64,000 nucleotides of DNA, taken from the NCBI GenBank assembly GCA_932294295.1, contig OW028573.1:57885829-57949828 (forward strand), written 5' to 3'. How positions within the stretch are numbered: the first letter of the stretch is position 1; every line of letters begins with the position of its first letter. Positions 12,601 to 25,786 of this stretch are shown here, one piece after another. The notes under the pieces were generated by a model. That model made no database searches. It was not told the DNA's origin and saw nothing but the letters and a program-made list of their open reading frames with translations. Source of the DNA: Alitta virens (taxonomy: Eukaryota; Annelida; Polychaeta; Phyllodocida; Nereididae). The position numbers and the translations under genes are program-made.

Positions 12601-15600
12601 CACAAGTAAATGGCTAGATATGTTTTTCCCATTTGGTTTCTGAAGGACCTCTTGCTCTAAGACATGAACTTGTGCAGAGCACACTACATATCCATGTAAA
12701 GTGGTGATGCCAAGAATTTGTGCAGTACATCAGCCTTACATGCCAAGAGCATCCTATACCATTTATATGCCAACAATTGCGGTCACAGTCATACTTTGGT
12801 TTCAGATCACAGGGCTAACCATTTATGGCATCATGCTTGACTCAAAATATTATCCATCCTCAGGGCCCTCCCTTCGGTGTGACCTGGATGGCTAAAGGAC
12901 ACTCATGACCTTGGGGCAAATCCCCACCGAGCAAGGTCATTCCATGCATCATAAATTAACAGGAGGTCATTACCAATTCATTAATCTTTGTTACATGAAA
13001 AGTATTATTTACAACAACAGTGCTAGTATATCACTGTGGTAGGACAGGACAAGTACATGCTCTGAATTATACATCACATGTCATGATGTTTAATGACCAT
13101 ATCCAAGTGAGGACCTCAAGGTCACCTAATTTTAAGTGGATTATCATAGTCTTACTTTAAAAAAATACACTTAATTTGCCCATGCTCAAGATGCACCATT
13201 AAAACCCCCCAATAACATGGACATATTGACTGAAAGCCAATTAGTTGCAGATACCAGCTAGTGATGCATATCGTTCAAATGGCGAGTACAATGGTACACA
13301 AACATACCAAATCAACATAGGCAGGGACAATTTCACCAATTTTGTAACAGCTACCAACTGAACTGCTTACTTATTTGACCCTCGTCATCCACAACTTCAA
13401 TGATAACTCCTTCATCTTCTTCATGGGGCTCATAGTTATAGTCCTCCTGAACGGGATCTCTTCTGTATGACCTTCTAAGCATGGCACCATCTGCAGGTGA
13501 CTTTAATGAATCTGCAACATAAACAATGAGCAATGCTAAACACAGAAATTCTATCGCAAACTCAGCTTAGCACAGACTACAGAAACACCATAATAAACAT
13601 TGGACCACCATTCCGAATCAAAGACTTTGTGCACTTACCAATATTTCCATTTATCTGCTCTTCGTACCCTCCATTAGGGACATTGTCTAATTCGTTGATC
13701 TTGTCATCCTGCACACCAGGTTTCTTCACTCGTTTAACATAGGTTGTTGTGATGACACGTGTGATCTGTTTTCGCGTTTTGCGTATTTGATCTTCTTCAC
13801 CAGGAAGCAAGGGGCGCATTTCTGCTTCCATCTTCAATATGTCTGGGAATTCTCTCATCTGTGTGATTATTTTCTTCACATAGAATACACTCCCTGTAAA
13901 AAGTAACACAAATGGTAAGATAGAATACAGAGAAAATATGCAGTCACTAGGAGAGGATACATGGCTACTGAGTAGCAGCTACTAAATATTTTCTAATACT
14001 AATCACTGGCTCTAAAGTTCCTAGAGAAAGGAACAACTGAAAACATGTTACAGAAACTGTCAAAAGAGGACAACTTATGCATTATTTGAACAGAAAAAGT
14101 GAGCTTTTCTAAATGAAAGTACCTTTTGGGAACCTTCTTGGGTTGAGCAGTAGCTCCATGTATTCATCCGCCTGTTCTTCTTCATCTGGGGCACCTTTCT
14201 TGAACCAGAATCTGACTTCTCGCTTTTCCTATATTGAAAGCAAGAACAGCAGTGATTAAAATAGCTGAAGCAACAAATCTATAACCTTGACCAACAATTT
14301 TCCCACCAATGTAGGTTCACAATAAGGTGCATGCTGTTACCTTTATAACTTTGTGTTCCTCTGGAGAATGGTGATCAGCCACATATGCTATGAAATCTCT
14401 CGTCTCATGAGGAATTCCTGTGTCTGGGTATTCTGAAAGATACAAAGTAACATTAGAGCATCAGTTTCTCCAATAATGTTCAGAAAAATGTATGGTCTTA
14501 CAGAAAGTTCTATGAGAAATGTAATTTGTGCTAAGTACCTTTCACTTGTTTCCTGATGACAATTCCTTTGTATGGACCACTTGCAATGTAGTGTACGCTC
14601 TGGGACTCAAGGTCTTCCTTATTCGTACGTTCCACCTTCACTGTCGTTCCCTCCCCCACTTTGAGTGGGGTCATTACAATCTCTGAAAATGCAATAGAGA
14701 AAAACCGTATAAGACAAATGACAATTGCCTCTTTAACATAATTTTCCCATTATATCAAGTTGATTAGCAATAATTGCAAAATGAGTAAATTATAAAGTAG
14801 GACTTTCATATGTAGTATACAGGACATGCATACCATAAGAACCAAGGGGTTGGTGCAGTTGTCACTAAATCATAAATGTCATTGATACAAGTGAAACTTG
14901 CTATACTGTTCAGCGGAATCATTTGCTTGAAAATTGCTTTTTCAATAGTGCGCTAATCATAACCATGACCAATGCGATTCACATGGCAAAACTCTCCCTT
15001 CGCATCTCATAATCAAAACACTGTGCATTATGACCAAGAAAATTGATGTTTTTTCAAACCCCCATTGACTGTATCAGCATAATATCAGTGATCAATATAA
15101 CCAAACTAGGGGCGTGAATTTAGGTTGGATTGATAATGGCAGCATGACAGCACTTAGCTAGTTTCATATTGACGTTTTACAGTCCATTGGCCCAAATGGC
15201 CCGATTGCCAAGCAAACATTTCGAGTACCTTAGGGCTAGTTTGATAGGTTGCAAACACGCAATGTTCAATCCCATGCCTACATACGATTAGTAACCTTCA
15301 CATCCAATGGATTTCAACTCACGCCAGATGTCACAAATATGAGATATGGCAGACATCAAGCAAACAACGTTTCTATCTTATAATATATCACTTATTTATA
15401 AGCAATTGAAATAAGTGTGAGCTGATCATCAGATTATTTCTGCCAAGGTAATCTTATATTTTATGTAATCCAAACTTGTTGACATCATCCTATCTGGAAA
15501 CACTTCACATATAGAGTTGGCTGACAACAAACCTATTAAATGTACAGGGTGATGGGCAAATGTACAGGGTGATGGGCTGAGAAAGGCTCATGCTTGAACT

Positions 15601-18600
15601 GGACTGTCAATTTTGTACATTAAAGTAAGCTAACTTTATTTTCCAGCAATAAATCGACTGCATTTTCTTCATAATACAAAGCATCATGGCTGCAATTAGG
15701 AAATACACACTATACATATGCAAAATATCAAGAAAAAATTGTATAAAAAAAGAAGAGAATGAGCGTCTGGGTGACTGGCCTAAATATACAATGAATGTAA
15801 ACAATTTAATGTCAATGGGTACAATGACGACAAAAATGTACATAAATATGTGTCTGCTGTTTAAAGAGAATAAACATTCTGATTTGGAAAATTAACGCGA
15901 CTGAAATTGAACATAACACACTATTTTAACTTTCTTTGAAGAATAAATCAGGATAATTTAACTTTTTCAATACCATGGTATCCACACCAACTTTCAAGTC
16001 GTAAGAAGCAATGCCATTGTCATGCTAAACAAAATTCTTAAAATATGAATGATTTTCCTTCATCCAAACAATGTAATTTAAAATAATTGCATGAATAATT
16101 AGTTTTAATACTGAACTGCTGTTGAGTGACACTACTGGTCAGCAGTGGATGGCTGCACCACACTGACACACAGTGCCACCTGGCGTTAAGTGGTCAAGTC
16201 ACTGAAGTATTCACACAGACTTGGCCCAGACACTTGAGGCGTCGAGATCTATTATGGACGCACTGTTCTACATTACTTCATTACAGGGTTGGATATTTTG
16301 GTCATATCGTCTTGACCACTTCTATGGAATTCTTGCATGGTCAAGAAGTTGATGAGAGCTAAGCACGACATTTGGTTCTCTTTAAATTCCCTCCGGAAGA
16401 TGCCAAATAATCATGACCCAAACATCTGCCCAAGGGTCACGCTCAGTCCCTTAATATGCATGACTTTGGGGTATGACCCTATCTATGGCAAACAGACCAA
16501 TGGTCAGCAATGGTCAAACAAGACATGACGACGGCAGGTCCAGATTGGTCAGTGTTAGGTTACGAGCCTTTAATCCCAGCCTGACATTCTTGATGAATTG
16601 CTCATCCAATAGTCCCTACATGAATATTCGGTATGTCAGAAGTATTGAACACAGCATGAAACTTTCTTATACCAAGGTCCTTAAACCGACTACTAAACAC
16701 GTACACAACCCTACAAAGTACAAGACCATCTCCTTTCTATGTCTTATCAAGTTATCATTGGCATTGTGTAGAATAATTTGAAAACTTCTTCCTTTTCCTT
16801 TTGGACATCACCTTTGCTATTTACCACAGACCACACTGTTCAGAAGTAAGGCAACTAGATAAAGTAAGCCGGCTTGCCCACGAAAAAAACATATTGCACT
16901 TATAATGCCACTTGAATTCGAGCATATAACATTTTTTACCTAGTGTTGTTCATCGAGGTATTAAGTGGTAATACACACATTGTGGCACATTGTTACATAT
17001 ATCAGGGTGGTCCAATATGGCATTAACAAAACCATTAACAATATTGTATAACATTTGTCTTACACCTGAATGGCCTTTCACATATTTGCTTACATAAGTC
17101 AACCCACGGTTGCTCACATAGGCCTATACTAGAATAAATAGAGTCATTCGTAAAAGTTGTCATTCTAGAGCATGGTCCAAGGCCTGCGAAACTGCTTTAC
17201 AAAAAGAGCAACAGGCCTCCAGTGTAATAATGAATAGTGGTTTGATGGCAAAAGAGCCAGAAGTTAGAATAAAGGGGTCCCATCGAAATGTCAATCACCC
17301 TACCCTCTCCAACTGTCTCACCCTTTTCATTCATGTTCTTTTTACCCCTGAGTTGCATTTATCCCCAATACATCAAGGGGGTTTTCAAAGGATTCACACC
17401 AACCGCCAACCAACCCTACTATTGATGTATGATAATATCACCTGTATAAAGGAAAATACAACTTGTGCAAATTTACCTTGCATGTACATATTCCAATATA
17501 TTTTTCCACAGTACAAAACACTTTATGTTCTGTGGACACTAGTTCATGTTGTACATTTATTCTCAACACAGTCTACAAATACATGCTATGCATAGCTGGA
17601 AGCCAAACACAAGTTATACATATAAGCTGTTTTTTCCAAGTACTAAAACATGTCCATATAAAGCTATAAGTAATTCGTATATCTTTGAAGTGTCAAAAAG
17701 GGTCAAACTGTGAAAGTGCAAAAGCACTGAAGGACATTTTTGCCACTTACATTGTAAATCACTACTTCACAAGACAAACACACGAGTGGGTTAACACTTT
17801 TTCCGGCAATTTTCTTTTTCTGATATTTTTTAGCCGCGGTGAGATACACAGACCACCAAAAAATGGTGTCATGTAAACACTATGGTCACACAGAGAGACT
17901 TTTTCGGCACTAAAAAATTCTTAATATACATAGTTTACTCTTAATTTATAGCTGAGTGGACTGGTGTTTTATTGCTGTTTATGGGCTGTAAGTGATGCCA
18001 CAAATCAAAATTAGGATTGTCACGTTTACATTATGTATACAATGCCACACAAGTATAGAGTTTCAGTATGGTTTCATTTTTCTTGTTCATACTAGTCCAG
18101 TATTTCTGAGATGTAAAAATTAGTTTTTCGAGATCATGTGTTTATGTCGAAGCAAGTGGAGGACCCTACCAATGGTGTAAATGTGTAACATGGTCTCCAA
18201 ATATATCATTATTTCTGCTTCTGGTAACTGATCATATAAGCTGGCTAAGCTGCACTGTAGACCAGTAGTGCAGAGTCAAAAATTACTTAGCTATACATAT
18301 CTATTTCTCCTCTTGATACTGCATTGGCCACCTGGTCTTTGATCTCTTGGGCACTAGAGTATAATTTGCATTCATAACAAGACTTGTTTATATTAAGAGG
18401 TGCAATGTGGTGGTTGGGCATATACTGCAAATACACCTGGTGGCACCTGTTTCATTATGCATCATGCAGCGAAGAACCGAACTGACAGCAAGCGCCATCT
18501 GTCGCTATCCCTTGAGAAATTCGTTTGGTTGACAAGTCGGTAAAGTGAGCAAGAAAGCCTTCTACTGATTACACTATGTCAACCATTTGCATCTATCTAT

Positions 18601-21600
18601 CTATCTAATATCTATCTATCTATCAGTCTGTCTTTCTGTCTATCGATCTATCTCTTTATTTTTTTATTTCTTATATTCATGATATTTCATAAGGTCATGG
18701 GTGTAAACCTGCTGTAGTCCATTGTAGTTACTACAAAATTTAGTCTCCACAACACTGAAGAATCACCTTGTCAAGAATTTGGCACATTGATAATGGTATT
18801 CTGCACCAGGTTCCTTGCTTTATAGCAGATGATTGAGAATGCATCTTCTCCAATCACAAAGGCATAAAAATTCAGAAAACAGGTTCTTCACACGCTATGT
18901 CTAGATGTCCTTCTACAAAGGCGTATATAACGTGCTGACATTTCCACATCAAGGTTGTAGTCAAAATTTTAAATGATTCAGTCAGATGAAATGTCTTAAT
19001 ATTAAATACTATGTACAGAGACCAGGAAAAAGGGGAACGTTTGCTTAAACATTGTGTGATGACACGATCCCAAAGCATGAAAGCCTTTTCTTTAGAATTA
19101 AAGAATGAAGAATTCTTCATTCAAAAAAAAAGACACCAGGCTTTGCACAATTATGTGCTATTCCCCACATATTACAACTCCCACTTTGGCAGGGTAACAT
19201 TTTTACCCTGAAATATGCGAGGATTCGGTTCAAAGGGTAGGAACATCTTTTGAGTAGAATGATCACAGTAAATAGGCCTAAGTCATGGTCGTTATGTAAT
19301 ATATCTTCTAACTTTCAGGAGTTTAGTCTAACAGAAAACGATATGAAGCAAAACCTGTCGATCACAATTGTTCGCCAACTCATGAAACAAGTTATGGGTA
19401 ACCAACATACGTGATAGTGAAAGACCAGCAATGGGTAAATATGCAACATTTTTGGACTCCAAGTCTCATCATCTCATCCTTACGTGTTCCACTGGCAACT
19501 TCATAAAAGCTTACTAAGCTTCAGATCAGTATTAGTGAAGAAATTCATTACAATCATTTTCATAGAATCTAATAGAATCTATATGGAGTAGTGTAATTTA
19601 ATTCTGTAATATATGCAATTGAGTGACTTTTCCGACAACATGAATCTCATTGATACAATTGTGTCAGTTTAAAATAGCTATGTGTCTACTTGCCAAGTTC
19701 CACGGACGTGAATGGTCAAAAATGATTGTATATGACATAAAGAGTGAACTAGACAGACACCATAAAAGTGGCATATTAGGTAAATAAGGGCAATATAGTC
19801 TGTCACTGGATGGGCTTTTTCATGTACCAGTACCATGGGATTTTTAGATCCTGTCTATTAATATTTTAAGCACATATGTCAGTGTCCCACTGCTCCACAT
19901 TCCTGTAATAATCACATATTATTATAGGCATCAACCCCTGACTAAAAAGTCACTTATATAACGGTTTTTTATTTTTACTTTTTTGTTATCTTTTGACATT
20001 TTACAGCTATCCAGTCACTTTTTAGAAACCATTCGATCCATCACAACTAGCACTTAAAAAAAAAACTTAGCAAATATAAGGAAATCCCAAGGTCCTCAGT
20101 CAACCACCTAAATCTAAACACACCATTTCAGAGCAATGACAAATAAGTTTCGATTGCTATACAGACATTATGATATGACAGATGTAAGCAATTTATGGAA
20201 AACGTTACATAACTTTAAACTACAGTTTCTTATAGTGTCAATGAACTCCGAGCAAGAATCTACTAGTTTGCAAAAATATCATAAAGTTCTGGATATTCAT
20301 TGATCATATATAAGTTAATATCCTTGATGAATAATAGAATATAAGGTTTTCCATCATTCAATATCACTACAATTATCACAACATAATCGTTCTATTTTCA
20401 AATGATTCAAAAATCTTGACTAAAGCATAACTTGTTGAGAAATTCAATTTTGAAAAATGATTAATCTCTGGGGAGTTTTTGCAATTATTGCGAAAAAAAA
20501 GTCTCATATGCTGGTCTGGAGATAGTCAGCTTTGAAGAGAAGTAATGATTAGATGACAGGACTTGAATTCGACGTCATGTCACACATTTAACCCATGGGT
20601 GGAATCTCTTACTTGTCCCAGCATGGGCACATAGTCAAAATAGTGAGCTAATCAGATATAATCCTGAATGTTTGACTTGTGGTGAATGTGTGTGTGAATG
20701 TGACTGGAACCACGCGACTCCTGTCATTGTGACTCACGAAATGATCAATATGGCATCAACCCCCATTGATAGTGATCCAGTATAAACAGCAGATGCTGCT
20801 GGGATGCTATTAATAGGGCTGCTATTTTTCACATCAGCTGACTGCTTAAAATTCAATGACTAAAGAATCCGCCATTGAAGCCACTTTGGGTGCATAAAGT
20901 TCACAGATTTTAATGGTCTTAATTGTGAGGTAAATTACAATACTGAAGAGTAAAGATAAACTTTGTCAATGGGATCTACACCATGGTCTTAGTTGCTAGG
21001 TAGCCTTAATGGTGAAGTCTCCAAACGAGATTCCGATGTACCAATCTGAACATCAACAGCAGCAGTAGTAAAGGCCCAGATCGCTGTGTTGTTGTGAGAT
21101 CGATGACATACATTTAGAGCTAAAGAAATTAGACCGATCGATAAAACTCTATATCCACCAGACGTCTCTATCATGTGTCTCTGTTGAGGAGACATGTTCG
21201 TTGAATCGATGTCCAGCTGTCTGCATTTGAGTACTGCACATAGAGAACACTGAATTTTTTCATGACTGACACGCCCAACCAAAACAAGATTCTAACAGAA
21301 CCAAAGAAAACACTTTATTTTTTCAGTGTAATGGATTCTAGTCAAAACTCAACCAAAACATCCATCACACCAAAGTCTAACAGTTTGACTCATATTTACA
21401 TTTTTTAGCTTCCATCTTTTTTTTCTCTCAGCTCGACGCTGCCAAACAATAACAAAATTGACCCTTTTCAAGGCTGCAAATCAACCCAATTGATGTTGGT
21501 CAATAAGATAAACCAGTTATCTCATTTGAACAGATCGGGTTGCCAGGAAACAATGAAAACACGGCTGCCAAAGAAAGCATTGCCATAGAAACAGATTTAG

Positions 21601-24600
21601 CGATAATTTTAGGTCTGAGAAGCACAGCGATACAGTGTAAATACATTGACAAACTATGCTATGAAGGTTTTTAGGAGGGAAAGCATATTGTTGCAAGAAA
21701 TTAAAACCACTCAGAGTCAGACTTTGTGATATAAGAAGTGATCTATATTGCAAAGTAACTAAAGTGATTCCTGAAAAGTTGCCAGACTTGACAATGATAA
21801 AGGAGCAAATCCTGTGCATGTGACTAATGCACTTAAGCAGATGCAGTTGCTCATGATGTACTAGTCCATCAAGTGCCTGCTGCAGCAGCATCTAAGTCAT
21901 GCAGCATTTGCATCTCTCCTGCTTCAGCAGCAGCAATCTCCTGCAGCAGTAGCTGACAGCGCACCATGTGTTCAGATCTGCAGTGGTCGCCATTTTGGGC
22001 AGGGCTGATGCCACAACAAAAGAAGGTCAATAACCGAAGGAAATAAAAACAAGACTTAGTTGCCCCACATTATAGGAGTCTTTAGGTGCACTGAAGATAG
22101 CACCATGTCATGCAATGTTTTTAATGACATTTCTCATGTAATATGTAGGTGGAGGCAATTTGATCGCTCTGTAACCGTGTCATATTGATCAGAAATTGGC
22201 GCCAACAGCAAGACATTGAACTTACTCCCCTCATTGAACAATTGAACTGAATGAAAGGACAAGGCATAACAAATACAAAATTTTTTTTAGCTCACTGCTT
22301 TATCAATGATGCTAGCTAAGCTGAAACCATGATGCCCAAATGCAGTGCCAATTTCCATTGGCATGATAGCTGAGCGTTGATCAAAATGCGGTTGCTAAGC
22401 AGCTGATGACGCCGTTGCCTTGACAACCACAGGAGCACTGAGCAGTCACAGCTAATAAGCAGCTTCCAGACTGAAAGAGGGGTCTTTTAAGGTCAGCAGC
22501 ATTATGCCACAAGTACACATTTTGTTGACCAGCGAAATTTAAAGGTCTGGAATTATGAGTTGGTCCCATTTTCTTTTCTTTAAAAGCACAAGGATTTAAA
22601 GAAGATTGGAAGTGCTAGGGCATAATCATCTTAAAAGCTTTGGACTAGATGAGGGCCCTGGGGCTAGATCTACTTAACATTCCGAGACTACATCTAAATA
22701 AAGTGATTGTTACAGGTTTCTGATTTAAGATCAATTTTATTATGGCAACAGGACATGTTTAAAGCACAAAAAAGTTTCCTATGCATAATTGAAAAAAATT
22801 GTAACACCGAACATTATCACTGAATCATGAAAATAGATGATTTCAATCAAAGTCCAATGGGCTTAGCCCATAGCTCGATAAAAAAACGAATGGGACTTTC
22901 AAAGGTATTATTTCGGGTCAGTCAGCAGTTTCTCTCCATTCAGACCTCATTTTTAGAAATATCTCTCTTTAGGAAGTTGCTGTTTGTTGCAGACAGGATT
23001 GGCAACAGAAATAGCACGAGGCGAGATCCAGAGATTTACAGAAACGTGCCAGAGAGGACACAGCAGGCACGTGTTGGGTCTTTCGATAATAGCATGAAGA
23101 AACTGTGCACATTATAAAGAAGTCTCAATTGAATAGTCAGTACTTAGTGGGGGCACAGTAGAAAAGTCATTTCGATGGCAGTGTATCAACACAGAAGATG
23201 TCAATCAAAGGGGACACGACTCTATAGAAGTCTAGTCAGGCAATGACAGGCATCATAGAGAAGTCTGGTCAGGCAATGACCATGGTGACAGGCATCATAT
23301 AGATGCTGGCTGTCTTCAGAGAAAATATTTTTGACTAAGCTCTGAGTTATTTGATGGTGCCTAAAATGACTTCCACTCATAAATTTTTGACTAATATGTT
23401 AGTCAGCTTTATCTTCTAAATTACCCAGCATTGGAATCAATATTATCATAATATATGAGTTTTTGACTCATCGAACTTGCTAGATTAAATGTGGTTATGG
23501 AAGGCCAGCCATAATCAGAACATGTAGTCAAATTGCCTAAATACTGAGCTACATTTCATAACATTCCCGTGAAAAAGATGTTTTAGTGTTCAATGCAGTG
23601 TCAAAACTTTTTACGCCATTCAAACCAAACATTTAATCCAGCTACCAATCACAGGACACAGCTGTACTCATTATAGCTGTCAAAATAAACACAAATGTAT
23701 GAAAATCATACTCATGTGCTATGTTATTTATGGATATTTCATGGGTGTTTATATTAATACAGTTATACAGATTAATATGCGTCAAGCAAGAATTTGTATT
23801 CGCTGTATTCACTAGCCCCAAGGGGTCTACCTTAATCATTACTAAATGCACCTAGCTCATTCACTGGTCACAAAAAGGTCACATATTATCACATTATTGA
23901 CCTGAAATGCAGGTTTTAAGCACATTGCGTGTAGTAGGCATACTCTAGGCGCCTAAAACAGATTTTCAGGTGACACTGATTAGTGGCAAACACCAAATTT
24001 AAAATCAAAAGTACTGTGGTCAAAACGGCCATGTTTAACAAGTTATCACGAGGCGTGCTCCACATTTTACGTCATCAACATAACCAGACTGTACTACGTG
24101 ACGTCATTTGTGGTCAGAACAAGGATTCTGCATTAGGACACAAGCAAAATATGCAGTGTGACAACCAGCTACAGACACATTTACAGGTCCCACTGCTTTT
24201 CTAAATGGTCCAACCCTTGTATTTTACTATTTTTAGGCAATAAAACAAGAATTTTTCATGTCACTGTGAAACTAAATGATGTCATAAATATACTATGAAA
24301 CCATTCTATTTCGAGTTATATTTATAAGCATTTATGTCTAAATTCACATGAGCTAAAATTGCCCAGCTAATAATAATATTTGTGGATACTCTTGAGCATT
24401 TGAATGATGGCTTGATATTTCAGTTGCATTTCTGCAACATGTGAGCACATCCAAAGGTCGTTACACCCTCAAACCCACATTCTCTAAACTATTATTGACA
24501 GAGTTATAAAACTGTAGTTAAATGTATTATAATTGTGTTTCTTGGCTGGGACCCAAACACGTAGGTGCTTCTAATAACCAGTTTTTGGTTGTAATCAACT

Positions 24601-25723
24601 CTTAAATTGGGGTCCAACATTTCAAATTGCAAACATTATAATGCTTACAAGGCCTATATAACAGTATTTAGTCACAGTATTTTCCTCATTCTAACTCAAA
24701 TTCTGCAAATACCTGTTACCATGACTCTTGTCTCCATGATATTACCATGTGGTTCAATACAGGAGAGACTACTGTTCAAAGTTGTAACCTTTCAACTTTT
24801 CTATTTTCCTATTTCACTAACCATTTGACCTCCTTGCTATTAAGACTAATTGCAAATCTGGCTAGGTGCAAGAAGCCTATAAAGACTAACTGAACACAGA
24901 AGCCATAGATGAACAACTGCTGGCCTTTCAGCCAACACGGCAGCTGAATGAGCTGAAAGAGCGGACCACGAAATACCAAGTTAACAGAGAATACCCAATC
25001 CACAGAGCAGCCTTTTCATGGTCAATTAATATTGTTTTAGATGCCATAATATGCTGAACGCCCAATGAATCATCATTCAATCCATGGCGAAAAAATCCCC
25101 AATTGCTTTCCACAACAGAATGCCATTTCCTGGTCAGGAAGGGAGTTGGCAACACGCTGCCAATAATGATGCGAAAGTGCCAGCCTGTGAAATCACAAAC
25201 CAGAATACTAACCGCAAAATTATTTTTAGCCATTATTACAAGGCTACAAGCATTTGGCGTCATAAATACTGTGGTTACACAATATAAACATGGTCATATG
25301 GTCGTTTTAGAGTGGGAAAATTCGGTTGGTTAATTGGTTATATCAAAACTAAACCAGGGCTTCACCAAATTATTATTATCTATGTGCTACGTAGTAATTG
25401 ATGATCAACAAACTATTAACCAAATTAATACGCCCAGTAAATTGACTCAGCATTGGTGCAAATATGAATACATTTACAAACAGACTATGTTATGCTATTC
25501 TAGTTGAAGTTGAAATACCCAAGCTTGCAGGCTATCATCCTAAATTGAATATAGTAATTTTTTTTTATGATGAAAGTTAAGATTTATCTGCATTTCATAC
25601 GATAGTAATAATTGTAGTAGTAGTAGTGGTGGATTAGGGCTTTACACACCACGTCCTGTATTTCTGCACCTGATGGGCTAATTAGGAGAGTGTAGCAGTA
25701 GTGTAGTAGTAGTAGTAGTACTG

Positions 25724-25786
<63 letters not shown>

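Noticed and set aside
16126..16560. Possible conserved exon cluster in the large intron
   Set aside because: Composition is less AT-rich than its surroundings and short frames exist, but none has matching splice sites and phase for the large gene.
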